Positions 10,526 through 18,432 of a stretch of 64,000 bases of DNA are shown piece after piece. The position numbers and the translations under genes were made by a program. Origin of the DNA: DASUPK01 sp963848955. Lineage in GTDB: Bacteria > Actinomycetota > Thermoleophilia > Solirubrobacterales > 70-9. Every line of letters begins with the position of its first letter. The first letter of the stretch is position 1. A model generated the notes under the pieces. That model was not told where the DNA came from. It did not search any database and was given only the letters and a program-made list of their open reading frames with translations. The stretch lies in contig CAWKFQ010000027.1 in the NCBI GenBank assembly GCA_963848955.1, forward strand, positions 247,438 through 311,437, given 5' to 3'.

Positions 10526-10960
10526 ATGGCCTTCGTGCCGCCGGCCCGTCATCTGCTCCGTGCCCGCGACCTCGCGGACTCCCGGTACTTCGAGCCGCTG
10601 AGCGTCGACGACCTCGCTGCGGCGGCTGGGCTTTCGCGCGCGCACTTCAGCCGGGAGTTCCGACGGACCTTCGGCGAGTCACCCCACTCCTATCTGCTGA
10701 CGAGGCGGCTCGAGCGGGCCGCCGCGCTGCTGCGCACCACCGACCGCTCGGTCGCCGACGTCTGCTTCTCGGTCGGCCTCAGCAGCGTCGGATCGTTCAC
10801 GACCAGCTTCACCCGCAACTTCGGGCGCTCGCCGACGGCCTATCGCGCGGAGTTCCCTCCGGCCGCGCTCCGCGCTCGCGTGCCCGCCTGCATCGTGCGC
10901 GCGCACGCGCGGCCGCAGAAGCGCACGTTTCGAGAAGACAGCGGGGCCGCGCGAAGTTAG
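10526..10960 (+). CDS. AraC-family regulator, DNA-binding domain only
   Basis: 144 residues with two helix-turn-helix motifs (SVDDLAAAAGLSRAHFSREF and SVADVCFSVGLSSVGSFTT) and the FGRSPTAYR signature. It closely resembles the regulator at 7018-7488 through the shared GESPxSYLxTRRxERA core. It is followed after 45 bp by a VOC gene, repeating the arrangement at 6597-7488. No effector domain is present. Confidence 0.88.
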   Translation: MAFVPPARHLLRARDLADSRYFEPLSVDDLAAAAGLSRAHFSREFRRTFGESPHSYLLTRRLERAAALLRTTDRSVADVCFSVGLSSVGSFTTSFTRNFGRSPTAYRAEFPPAALRARVPACIVRAHARPQKRTFREDSGAARS

Positions 10961-11005
10961 CGTGGCTCTCGACCGTTCAATCGACGCAAAATCAAGGAGA
11001 AAAAC

Positions 11006-11434
11006 ATGATCAACGTGGGCAGCGCCCAGCTTTGGGTGCACGACCAGGACGATGCCCTCGCCTTCTACACCGACAAGCTCGGCATGGAGGTGCGCTCCGA
11101 CGTCACCGTCGCCGAGATGGGCGACTTTCGCTGGCTCGAGGTGGGCTCGGCCGGGCAGGATCAGATGGGCATCGTGCTGATGGCCATCCCCGGCCAGCCG
11201 GTGATGGATGACGCGACCTCCGACCAGGTAAGGGAACTGATGGGCAAGGGCTTCGCCGGAACGGTCTTCCTCACCACCGACGATTGCCAGGCCTCATACG
11301 AGGAGCTCAAGGGCCGCGGCGTCGAGTTCGTCGACGAACCCGAGGAGCGCCCCTACGGTATCGATGCCTCGTTCCGCGACCCCTCGGGCAACCACTTCCG
11401 GCTGACCCAGGTGCGCGAGACCGCAAGCACCTGA
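11006..11434 (+). CDS. VOC (glyoxalase-fold) protein
   Basis: 142 residues. The N-terminal module (QLWVHDQDDALAFYTDKLG, FRWLEVGSAG) and C-terminal module (TVFLTTDDCQASYEELKGRG, SFRDPSGNHFRLTQ) fit the vicinal oxygen chelate fold. An AAGGAGA site precedes the ATG. It pairs with the AraC gene upstream and is paralogous to 6597-7007. Substrate unknown. Confidence 0.87.
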   Translation: MINVGSAQLWVHDQDDALAFYTDKLGMEVRSDVTVAEMGDFRWLEVGSAGQDQMGIVLMAIPGQPVMDDATSDQVRELMGKGFAGTVFLTTDDCQASYEELKGRGVEFVDEPEERPYGIDASFRDPSGNHFRLTQVRETAST

Positions 11435-11461
11435 GCGGAGGCTTCACGGCAACCCGAACGA

Positions 11462-11490
11462 CGAGCGGCCCGCACCAGGCGGGCCGCTCG
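11462..11490 (+). terminator. Hairpin terminator between convergent genes
   Basis: A perfect 12-bp G+C-rich stem (11462-11473 with 11479-11490) and a 5-nt loop, lying between the VOC stop (plus) and the end of the secreted-protein gene (minus). It could serve both strands. Confidence 0.65.
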
Positions 11491-11513
11491 GCATTCCCCT
11501 CCCGATCGCTCGT

Positions 11514-11978
11514 CTAGAGGCTTACTGTGAGCGGCGCGCTGTCCCCGGTGGTCTCGAGGCAGTTGAACGCGCGGCCCTTCTTGGCCTTCTTGCCCTTCTT
11601 CTTGCTGCCGACCTTGCGGATCGCGGGGTCGACGGTCGCGCGAACCGTGACGCTCGCGGGCGCGACGTCGGCCGGCTTCGGCAGGACGACGAGGTAGTCG
11701 CCGTTCGAACGCGTCACCGCGGTCTCGGCCAGAGGCGTGACCGTGGTGCCGTTCACATAGGAGAAGCGCACGGTGCGATCCTTGCGGCAGCTGCTGTTCG
11801 ACGCGACGTTGCCGCTGACGGTCACCGTCGTGATCGCCGGGGTGATCGTGGTCGGCGTCGCTACGACGCTCACGGTCCCCGAGACCTGCTTCGGGCCCTT
11901 CTTGGCGATCGCTGCAGGCGCGGCGGCGATGCCTACGGCCAGCGCTGCGATCGCAATGGTGCTGACGAGCTTTCGCAT
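11514..11978 (-). CDS. Secreted hypothetical protein
   Basis: 154 residues with a clear signal peptide (MRKLVSTIAIAALAVGIAAAPAAIA). The mature part is a Thr/Val-rich beta-sandwich-like domain with two cysteines and a Lys-rich KKKGKKAKKG patch near residue 130. An AAAGGAA site precedes ATG. Two 28-bp direct repeats lie immediately upstream. No family recognised. Confidence 0.65.
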   Translation of the reverse strand: MRKLVSTIAIAALAVGIAAAPAAIAKKGPKQVSGTVSVVATPTTITPAITTVTVSGNVASNSSCRKDRTVRFSYVNGTTVTPLAETAVTRSNGDYLVVLPKPADVAPASVTVRATVDPAIRKVGSKKKGKKAKKGRAFNCLETTGDSAPLTVSL

Positions 11979-11995
11979 GGGTTCCTTTCCCTAGC

Positions 11996-12051
11996 TCCCT
12001 GTTGACGTTCGTAGTGCTGTGAGTCCCTGTTGACGTTCGTACTGCTGTGAG
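11996..12051. repeat. Tandem duplication of a 28-bp unit
   Basis: Units 11996-12023 and 12024-12051 differ at a single position (12013/12041, G versus C). They lie in the spacer between the anti-sigma-type gene and the secreted-protein gene, 18 bp before the latter's start, and may be an operator or a recent slip duplication. Confidence 0.85.
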
Positions 12052-12082
12052 CGCCATTGAGGGCGAGAAAGTTACGGGCCAG

Positions 12083-12847
12083 CTACTTCAACTTGTCCGT
12101 GGCCTTGTCCGTGGCCTTGTCCGACTTGCCCGGAGCCGCGGGTATGTTTACCCGGCCGGGCGGCGTCGCGCCGGTCTTGCCGACCGCCTTCCCCTTGCCG
12201 TTGCCGCCCGCATTGCCCGGGGGGTTGCTCTGCCCCGGCGCCTGGCCGCTCTTGCCCTGGCTCTTGCCCTTGCCGTTGCCGTTGACCGGACCCGGCTGAC
12301 CCCCGGGGTTGGAGGGCTTGCCTTGGCCCTTGCCCTTGCCCTTGCCCTTGCCCTTGCCCTGTCCGTTGGCGCCGCCGTTCCCCTTCGAGGGCGGACTGGT
12401 CGGCGCTGCGTCGCTGCCGCCAGGGGCTTCGCCGCCAGGCTGCCCGGCGGGCTCGATCGCAGGCTCGTCGTCGGCGGGGTCGGCTTGGTTCGGCAACTCG
12501 ATCCCAAGCTTCTCGAACGCGGACTGCGCGGGGCCGGGCAGGTTCACGCCCGCGACCGCGAGGCCAGCCCCGGCCAGCGGCACCAGCACGACCGCGAGGG
12601 CAGCCTCGGCTGCCAGCCTGAGCCTGCGGCGTCGGCGAGAGGCCGTGAGCGGAACGGTCGGCTGCTCGGCGCGCGCGATCCTGGCCTCGTCGGCCAAGCG
12701 AACCGCCATCGCCGCCTGGCCCGCAGGGGGCCCGGAGCTGACGAGCGTGGCACGCAGCGACCGCGCGAACGCCGTCAACTCGCCCCACTCGGGGTCCGGT
12801 CGGTTCAGAAAAGCCATCTCGTCCTCGTAAGCGTCGTCCCCGCTCAT
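12083..12847 (-). CDS. Probable anti-sigma factor with Gly/Lys-rich extracytoplasmic tail
   Basis: 254 residues. A cytosolic N-terminus (1-68), RRRRRLRL, one transmembrane helix (around 76-99) and then a low-complexity Pro/Gly/Asn tail with a (GK)n run around residues 165-177. The ATG overlaps the ECF sigma stop by 4 bp (ATGA), the usual sigma/anti-sigma coupling. No zinc HxxxCxxC motif is visible, so the sigma-binding mode cannot be assigned; the role is inferred from topology and position. Confidence 0.65.
   Translation of the reverse strand: MSGDDAYEDEMAFLNRPDPEWGELTAFARSLRATLVSSGPPAGQAAMAVRLADEARIARAEQPTVPLTASRRRRRLRLAAEAALAVVLVPLAGAGLAVAGVNLPGPAQSAFEKLGIELPNQADPADDEPAIEPAGQPGGEAPGGSDAAPTSPPSKGNGGANGQGKGKGKGKGKGQGKPSNPGGQPGPVNGNGKGKSQGKSGQAPGQSNPPGNAGGNGKGKAVGKTGATPPGRVNIPAAPGKSDKATDKATDKLK
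12327..12360. repeat. Hexanucleotide microsatellite (CCCTTG)n inside the anti-sigma-like gene
   Basis: Five CCCTTG units plus a partial sixth encode the Gly-Lys/Gly-Gln repeat on the minus strand. The six-base unit means copy changes keep the frame and vary tail length. Confidence 0.85.
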
Positions 12848-13398
12848 CGGGTTACCCCCTTTTGTGCGAGCTCGCGCTTGACGGCGGCCAGGCCCCGCCG
12901 CTGCAACTGTTTGATCGCGCCCGTGCGCTTGCCGAGCGCCTTGGCGACCTGCTCGAGGGAGAGGTCGCCGATGATCCGCAGCAGCAGCACCGTGCGCTGG
13001 TCGGGCGAGAGCTTTGCCAGCACCCGATTGACCTCATCCGAGCTGATCCGCGCCAGCGCCTGCTCGGCTACGTCGTCCGGCGGCGCGTTCGCGGGCTCCG
13101 GCGGCTCGGCGACGAAGTCCAGCGGCCTGCGCCCCGAATGGCGCCGCGCGTCGACGAGCCGATGATGTGTGATCGTGAAGACCCAGGCTCGAAACCGCTG
13201 GTAGTCGCCGTCGAAGCGCCCGACGTCGCGGGCGACCTGCAGGAACGCGTCACCGAGGACATTCTCGGGGTCGGGAGCGTTGCTTCCGCGCAGATAGCCG
13301 AGAACCGCCGGCGCGAGATCCCCGTAGATCTCCGCCCACGCGGATTCGTCGCCCTCTCGCGCAGCCTGCAGAAGTGCCGTGAAACGATCCGGGGCCAT
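12844..13398 (-). CDS. ECF-type RNA polymerase sigma factor
   Basis: 184 residues. Region 2 spans about 25-95 (YGDLAPAVLGYLRG, FRAWVFTITHHRLVDARR) and region 4 about 118-178 (LSPDQRTVLLLRIIGDLSLE, QVAKALGKRTGAIKQLQRRG). It lacks sigma-70 regions 1 and 3, as expected for ECF factors. It is coupled to the downstream membrane anti-sigma-like gene. Regulon unknown. Confidence 0.92.
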   Translation of the reverse strand: MAPDRFTALLQAAREGDESAWAEIYGDLAPAVLGYLRGSNAPDPENVLGDAFLQVARDVGRFDGDYQRFRAWVFTITHHRLVDARRHSGRRPLDFVAEPPEPANAPPDDVAEQALARISSDEVNRVLAKLSPDQRTVLLLRIIGDLSLEQVAKALGKRTGAIKQLQRRGLAAVKRELAQKGVTR

Positions 13399-13440
13399 CG
13401 CCCCGCGACTGTACGCAACCCGAGGGGACGGTGTGGAGCC

Positions 13441-13818
13441 TCAGGCGTAGCGGTGGTGAACGTCGAGGGTGTTGCCGTCGGGGTCCTTGAAGATCGCCTG
13501 GTGGCACACCCCACTGTCGATCACGTCGCCGACGAACTCGACGCCCTTGGACTCGAGCTCGGCTCGGGCGGCCGCGACATCCTCGACCTGGAAGGCCAGC
13601 GGAGCGCCGTGAGGAGCGAACTCCTGCCCGAACGCGTCGGACTGCATCACGGCGATGGTCAGGTTGCCGGCCTGGAACTCGCCGGCGGGCATCTCGCCCC
13701 AGCGCTTCACGAACGGGAGGCCGAGGACCTCGCCGTAGAACTCCGCGGCCTTGTCGTAGTCCTGCGTCGGCACCGTTACGAAGTCGACGCCGGTGATGTT
13801 GATGGTGGAGGTGGTCAT
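13441..13818 (-). CDS. VOC (glyoxalase-fold) protein
   Basis: 125 residues from ATG 13818, preceded by AAGGAGA. The VDFVTVPTQDYDKAAEFYGE and LAFQVEDVAAARAELESKGV modules and IFKDPDGNTLDVHHRY end are typical of the fold. A short 52-bp spacer separates it from the divergent flavoprotein gene. Substrate unknown. Confidence 0.87.
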   Translation of the reverse strand: MTTSTINITGVDFVTVPTQDYDKAAEFYGEVLGLPFVKRWGEMPAGEFQAGNLTIAVMQSDAFGQEFAPHGAPLAFQVEDVAAARAELESKGVEFVGDVIDSGVCHQAIFKDPDGNTLDVHHRYA

Positions 13819-13858
13819 CGGTCTCCTTGATCGCTGGTCGGGTCGTAGGTTCGGCGGA

Positions 13859-13864
13859 TACGGT
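13859..13864 (+). promoter_or_regulatory. -10 box for a leaderless flavoprotein transcript
   Basis: TACGGT sits 6 nt before ATG 13871 and no Shine-Dalgarno sequence lies between, placing the predicted transcript start at the ATG. Confidence 0.45.
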
Positions 13865-13870
13865 TGCACG

Positions 13871-15073
13871 ATGAGGAGCGCCGTGGTGATCGGAGCGGGC
13901 TTCGCGGGGCTCTCCGCGGCCGATGCCCTGCGGTCTGCGGGCGTCGAGGTCACCGTGTTCGAGGCGCGCGACCGGGTCGGCGGCCGGGTCTGGTCGGTGC
14001 CGTTCGGCGAGAAGGCCGTGGTCGAGCGCGGAGCCGAGTTCATCCTGCCAGGGAACACGGCGATCGAAGGCATGGCTGAACGCTTCGGCCTGCCCCTGGT
14101 TCGCAAGGGCACGCCCTATGGGCGCCGCGAGCCGACCGGCGACGAGGCGGTGCCGCAGGCCGAGCTCGAAGCGGCGTTCGACCGGATCGCAGAAGGTGTC
14201 GACCAGTCCGCGGGCACAGTGGCCCAGGCGATCGACGAGCTGGATCTGCCCCAGCCCCTCGCCGCGCTGATTCGCGCTCGGATCGAGGTCTCGATGGGGC
14301 ATCCGGCCGACGACCTGCTCGCCGAAGTGCTCGGCGAGGGGGCCGCGACCTTCGGCGACTTCGACAGCTACACGGTCGCGGGCGGAAACGCGATGATCGC
14401 GCGGGCGCTCGCCGCCGAGATCGGCGACGCGGTCCACCTGAGCTCGCCGGTCAGGCGAGTCAGCTGGTCGCCTGAAGGGGTGACGGCCCACACCGACGAG
14501 GGCGAGCGAAGCGCGGACGCTGCGGTGGTCGCAGCGCCTGCCTCAGTCCTCGGCGAAATTGATTTCGATCCGCCGCTCGAGGGGGCGACGGCCGAGGCGC
14601 TCGCGTCGGTTCGCTACGGGCAGAACGCGAAGCTGTTCGTCGCGCTGCGGAGGCCTAGCCCGCCGAGCGCGATCATGTCGGTCAGGGAGCGGTTCTGGAC
14701 CTACACCCAGCTCGACTCGGAAGGCGAGCCGACCCCGGTCGTAACGGGATACGCCGGCACCATGCCCGCCGTCGAGGCGCTGGCTGCGTCAGATGGATCC
14801 GGTCCCTGGATCGAGGCCGTCTCCGCCCTGCGGCCAGACCTCGACCTGAACCCGGAGGGAGCCTTCGTATCGACCTGGCACGACGACCCTTGGGTGCGCG
14901 GCTCCTACTCGGCGCGCAGCCTGGCCTCGCCCCTGCGCGACGCCGACCTCGCGAGGCCGATCGGGCCGCTCCACTTCGCCGGGGAACACACCGCCGGCGA
15001 CTGGCACGGGCTCATGGAGGGCGCGCTTCGCAGCGGAAGGCGCGCAGCCGAGCAGGTGCTCTCGACCGGGTAG
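13871..15073 (+). CDS. FAD-dependent amine-oxidase-type flavoprotein
   Basis: 400 residues. N-terminal dinucleotide fold VVIGAGFAGLSAADAL, then FEARDRVGGRVWSV, the GG doublet motif of the flavin amine oxidase/protoporphyrinogen oxidase superfamily. The C-terminal FAD-contact motif is LHFAGEHTAGDWHGLMEGA. It probably oxidises an amine or related substrate; the specific substrate cannot be named. Convergent with the next gene, with 8 bp between stops. Confidence 0.85.
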   Translation: MRSAVVIGAGFAGLSAADALRSAGVEVTVFEARDRVGGRVWSVPFGEKAVVERGAEFILPGNTAIEGMAERFGLPLVRKGTPYGRREPTGDEAVPQAELEAAFDRIAEGVDQSAGTVAQAIDELDLPQPLAALIRARIEVSMGHPADDLLAEVLGEGAATFGDFDSYTVAGGNAMIARALAAEIGDAVHLSSPVRRVSWSPEGVTAHTDEGERSADAAVVAAPASVLGEIDFDPPLEGATAEALASVRYGQNAKLFVALRRPSPPSAIMSVRERFWTYTQLDSEGEPTPVVTGYAGTMPAVEALAASDGSGPWIEAVSALRPDLDLNPEGAFVSTWHDDPWVRGSYSARSLASPLRDADLARPIGPLHFAGEHTAGDWHGLMEGALRSGRRAAEQVLSTG

Positions 15074-15081
15074 CGCGAGCC

Positions 15082-16338
15082 TCAAGCCGACACCGAGAAC
15101 CGCAGCTTGGCCCGCTCGAAGCGCGGTGCGGACGCGGCGCCGAGCGCGATCGCCGGCGTGATCACACCCATCCGCTCGGGCGTCGCCCCCTCCTCCGAGA
15201 GCAGCAGACCGGCCTCGCCGAGCATGCGCGCGGTCGTCAGGTAACCGGGGTGGCCGTCGGCGTCGACGTCCACCCGAAGCTCGTTGCCCGAGGCGCTGCG
15301 CGCGTCGATCCGCATCCGCCACGTCCAGTCCTCGAGGCGGTCGGCGGCGGGACCGAAGCCCGAGTCGGGGAAGACCGCGCTCATCGCGCCCGAGAGCCGG
15401 CGCTTCAGCCCGGCCCGCTGCGAGCGGGCGAGCAAGCCGAATCCGGCCTGCGTCGCCGAGAGCGCGCCGGCGGCCGCGAAGCGCAGGGGCAGGGTTACGG
15501 TGGGCCCTCCGATTGCGATCCCCTCCCGGTAGCGAAAAGCCCGGCCTGCGCCCGAGAGCTCCGCCGTGCGGTGGATCACGGCGGGGTTGATGAAGGCTGC
15601 GGGCGTCATCGGAGCGATCACGGCGCCCCGAGCGTTGCGACGCGGGATGACCCCGATCGGGCTGCGGGAGCGCACGACCTCGGCGAAGTCGGGGTCGCCG
15701 ACCAGGGCGGCGGGATCGGCTGCGACCTCGGAGTCGGGGCCGCCGACGACCGCGGCCATCGACTGCAGCGTCCCGCCGGAGATGATGTCGGAGGGCCTCG
15801 GGATCCCCGGCGGGGGCCCCGTCGTGACCTCGAGGTCGACTTCTGCCAGCGGCTCGTCCCATCGCTCCCGCGCGGCCTCGGCCGCGAGCAGGACGGACAG
15901 GTCTGGCGGCAGGGCCTCGAACCCCGAGACCTGGACGACCTTGACGCCGGCCGCGTCGGCGCGGGCGTCGAAGTCACGGATCACCTCGCGCGCGAACGGG
16001 ATCTCGCCCGTGAGGTCCATGTAGCTCGCCCCGTTCGACACACACGCCTCGATCACCGGCCGCGCGTAGATCGTGTAAGGACCGACGAGGTTGAGCACGA
16101 CCTTCGCGCGCGATGCCATCGACGAGAGCGAGCCGGCGTCGCCGAGCTCGGCCGCGATCGTCTCGGCGCCCTCCACCCCGTCCTCGCCGAGGATTCGCTC
16201 GAGCTTCGAGGCGTCGCGGGCGGCCGCAGCCCAGCGGGCGCCGGTCTCCTTCGAGCGCTCGTCGAGGTAGGCCGACACGCGCCGGCCGGTGACGCCGGTA
16301 GCTCCGAAGACGACTACATCGAGGTCTCGCTCCGCCAC
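15082..16338 (-). CDS. Saccharopine-dehydrogenase-like (trans-acting enoyl reductase family) oxidoreductase
   Basis: 418 residues. The N-terminal Rossmann motif VVFGATGVTGRRVSAYL and the VVLNLVGPYTIYARPVIEAC and SYMDLTGEI segments are hallmarks of the family that includes the mycobacterial trans-acting enoyl reductase. The C-terminal half is less conserved. It probably acts on a lipid or polyketide intermediate with NAD(P)H, but no biosynthetic partner genes are nearby. Confidence 0.85.
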   Translation of the reverse strand: MAERDLDVVVFGATGVTGRRVSAYLDERSKETGARWAAAARDASKLERILGEDGVEGAETIAAELGDAGSLSSMASRAKVVLNLVGPYTIYARPVIEACVSNGASYMDLTGEIPFAREVIRDFDARADAAGVKVVQVSGFEALPPDLSVLLAAEAARERWDEPLAEVDLEVTTGPPPGIPRPSDIISGGTLQSMAAVVGGPDSEVAADPAALVGDPDFAEVVRSRSPIGVIPRRNARGAVIAPMTPAAFINPAVIHRTAELSGAGRAFRYREGIAIGGPTVTLPLRFAAAGALSATQAGFGLLARSQRAGLKRRLSGAMSAVFPDSGFGPAADRLEDWTWRMRIDARSASGNELRVDVDADGHPGYLTTARMLGEAGLLLSEEGATPERMGVITPAIALGAASAPRFERAKLRFSVSA

Positions 16339-16344
16339 GCCGTC

Positions 16345-16350
16345 ACCCTA
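16345..16350 (-). promoter_or_regulatory. -10 box for a leaderless reductase transcript
   Basis: On the minus strand TAGGGT lies 6 nt upstream of GTG 16338, without a ribosome site. Confidence 0.4.
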
Positions 16351-16383
16351 CTCCGAGCCGAAGCCCGCCACGACACCCGAACG

Positions 16384-16419
16384 CACCGCGGGGCGCCCGG
16401 TGAGGGGCGCCCCGCGGTG
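16384..16419 (-). terminator. Strong hairpin terminator
   Basis: A perfect 15-bp stem (16384-16398 with 16405-16419) and a 6-nt loop, placed 24 bp past the stop of the minus-strand sigma-70 gene. Confidence 0.75.
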
Positions 16420-16442
16420 CTCAATGCTTGTTGCCAGTCGAG

Positions 16443-17387
16443 TTAGGCGGCGTCGCGCCAGGCGTCCAGCGTGCCGTTGCCGGCCAGCTGCTTCAGCGCC
16501 TTCGCCTCGAGCTCACGCGCGTGCTCCTCCTTGATGCCGAGGGTGCGCGCGGTGCCGCGGACCGAGGTCTCGCTGCGCCCGCCGGTGCCGAACCGAAGCT
16601 CGACGACCTGACGCTCCAGCTCCGAGAGCTGGTCGAGCGCCGAGGTGACCGCCTCCTCGCGGTGGTTCTCGACGACCTCGTCCTCGGGAGCCGGCGACTC
16701 GTCGGTCCGCAGCTCGCCGAGCGTGGTGTCGCTCTCGCCGCTGACCGTCTGGTCGAGGCTCGCCGTGACCTGGGTCAGGTCTCGGAGCATCGCCACCTCG
16801 ACCGCGGAGAACTTGGAGTTCGCCGCGATCTCCTCTTCGGTGGGGCTGCGATCGAGCTCGGCCGTGAGCTCGTTCTCGACGCGGTTCAGGGTCCGGAGCT
16901 GCTGGGCCACGTTCGCCGGCACGCGGATCTCGCGGCCCGTGTTATCGAGTCCGCGCTGGATCGACTGCTGGATCCAGAGCGTCGCGTACGTGGAGAACTT
17001 GAATCCCTTGCGCCAGTCGAACTTCTCGGTGGCGCGGATCAGGCCCGGCATCGCCTCCTGGATCAGGTCCATGAAGGACAGGCCCAGGCCGCGGTAGCGC
17101 CGCGCGATCGAGACGACCAGGCGCAGGTTGCTGTTGACCAGCTTCTCCTTCGCCGCGAGGTCACCGCGCTCGATCCGCTTGGAGAGCTCGATCTCCTCGG
17201 CGGCTGTGAGCAGCGGGAACTTGCCGGCCTGGTTCAGGAAGATCCTGAGGCCGTCAGTGGTCTCGACGTCCGCGGTGTGCTCCGTGCTGCGGCGCTCGGC
17301 CGCAGCGGCTGCACCGCTGTGGTTGGAATGATCACCGCGCGTGCGGCTGCGCGTGCGGCTCTTGTTTGAAGTTCTGTTTTCTCTCAT
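16443..17387 (-). CDS. Sigma-70 family factor (group 1/2 type)
   Basis: 314 residues from ATG 17387, preceded by AAAGGAAG. Region 1.2 (DGLRIFLNQAGKFPLLTAAE), region 2 (LVNSNLRLVVSIARRYRG, DLIQE, KGFKFSTYATLWIQQSIQRG), region 3 and region 4 (LSELERQVVELRFGT, EEHARELEAKALKQL) are all present, without the long region 1.1. Region 2.2 reads AMPGLIRATEKFDW where GNxGL is usual. This fits a primary-like or alternative HrdB-type factor. A consensus-like promoter lies upstream in an A/T-rich pocket. Confidence 0.93.
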   Translation of the reverse strand: MRENRTSNKSRTRSRTRGDHSNHSGAAAAAERRSTEHTADVETTDGLRIFLNQAGKFPLLTAAEEIELSKRIERGDLAAKEKLVNSNLRLVVSIARRYRGLGLSFMDLIQEAMPGLIRATEKFDWRKGFKFSTYATLWIQQSIQRGLDNTGREIRVPANVAQQLRTLNRVENELTAELDRSPTEEEIAANSKFSAVEVAMLRDLTQVTASLDQTVSGESDTTLGELRTDESPAPEDEVVENHREEAVTSALDQLSELERQVVELRFGTGGRSETSVRGTARTLGIKEEHARELEAKALKQLAGNGTLDAWRDAA

Positions 17388-17566
17388 CTTCGGCTTCCTT
17401 TCTCGCTCGTCCTTGGCCACTCGGGCCGACGTTCGGCTCGACCTGTTCAGTGGCCGTGGGCTCGCGTGGCGACGGAGCCCTGTGGGCACATCGTCGTACA
17501 GCAGAGGCTGTTGTCAGGCCCGGTTTCCCTTGGCTTTCAACCCACCCAGAGCGCTAACGATTGATA

Positions 17567-17594
17567 AGTGTACACGAATAGTTGAGTTTGTCAA
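17567..17594 (-). promoter_or_regulatory. Consensus-like sigma-70 promoter of the sigma factor gene
   Basis: On the minus strand a perfect TTGACA (17594-17589), a 16-nt spacer and TACACT (17572-17567). It gives a leader of about 175 nt before ATG 17387. The surrounding 17560-17600 stretch is much more A/T-rich than the rest of the window. Confidence 0.6.
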
Positions 17595-17705
17595 CCTTCG
17601 CTCATAACGCCCTCGTTCGCGTTCCGCTGCGCTTCACGCTCGCCTCGAATGCCCAGAAACACGCCCAAATGGCCTTCGGAGCGGTCCCTGGCGGCGGGTG
17701 AAAGA

Positions 17706-17727
17706 GGGCCGGGCTCTCGCCCGGCCC
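17706..17727 (-). terminator. Hairpin terminator after the ferritin-like pair
   Basis: A 9-bp perfect stem (17706-17714 with 17719-17727), 4-nt loop, followed on the minus strand by a CTCTTTC tract. It lies 50 bp past the stop at 17778. Confidence 0.65.
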
Positions 17728-17777
17728 CCCGTCTGACAGCGGACCCCCCAAGAGGCCCGACACATAACCCTGCGTCG

Positions 17778-18407
17778 TTACACGACGAACGGATCGACCG
17801 CCTCGAGCACTTGCTGCATGTCGAGGGTCGGATCGAACGAGTCCGGCGCCGGGGTCTCGCCGTTCAGCAGCCTGATGGCCGCTGCGTGGCGAGCCTCGAC
17901 CTGGACGATCGTGCCGGCCGTGGCCAGCAGCTCCTTGGACTTGAGGGCCGGGCCGGCGCCGTTGTAGGCGCTGACACCGGTGTCCTCGAACGTCTGCGCG
18001 AGCTCCAGGAACGAACCCTGGTTCGCGAACGCCTGACCGAAGTCGACGCCCGGGGCCTCGACGGGGGTACCGCCGAGGTCCGACACGGTCGCCTTGAGGG
18101 CGCTGACGTGCTCGGCCTCGTCCTTGCCGATCAGATCCACCAGCTCGGTGGTCTCCGCGTCGTACTTGCCCTCGGCCTTGGCCTGGTCGTAGAACGCCGC
18201 CTCGAGGTACTCGAGGGTCAGGGCGAAGTTCAGGATGTCGATGTCACCCATCTCACCCTGAGCGAACGCCTTGCGGATGAACGGGCCGACCATGGTCATG
18301 CCATAGACGGCGCCGACAGCCAGGGCGCCCTTCGCGATGAAGGCGCTGCGGTTCATGTCTTCGACGTGAACCTCGGCCAGCGCCGGATTTGCGATGTGAT
18401 CACTCAT
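17778..18407 (-). CDS. Exported ferritin-like domain protein
   Basis: 209 residues from ATG 18407, with AAAGGAG upstream. The N-terminal segment MNRSAFIAKGALAVGAVYG is hydrophobic but has one arginine only, so it is not a canonical Tat signal. The domain carries ferritin-like helices: LNFALTLEYLEAAFYDQA, GKDEAEHVSALKATV and IVQVEARHAAAIRLL, with the E/H pattern of a di-metal site. It follows its paralogue at 18433 by 25 bp. A metal or redox stress role is inferred. Confidence 0.85.
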   Translation of the reverse strand: MSDHIANPALAEVHVEDMNRSAFIAKGALAVGAVYGMTMVGPFIRKAFAQGEMGDIDILNFALTLEYLEAAFYDQAKAEGKYDAETTELVDLIGKDEAEHVSALKATVSDLGGTPVEAPGVDFGQAFANQGSFLELAQTFEDTGVSAYNGAGPALKSKELLATAGTIVQVEARHAAAIRLLNGETPAPDSFDPTLDMQQVLEAVDPFVV

Positions 18408-18432
18408 TGCTTTCTCCTTTCGCTGGTCGTGG

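Noticed and set aside
12310..12361. CRISPR-like short repeat array
   Set aside because: It is a hexamer microsatellite inside a coding sequence without spacers.
17600..17700. Small gene in the spacer between sigma-70 and the ferritin-like pair
   Set aside because: Open frames there are short, lack ribosome sites and overlap the promoter/terminator region; nothing more than regulatory DNA is seen.
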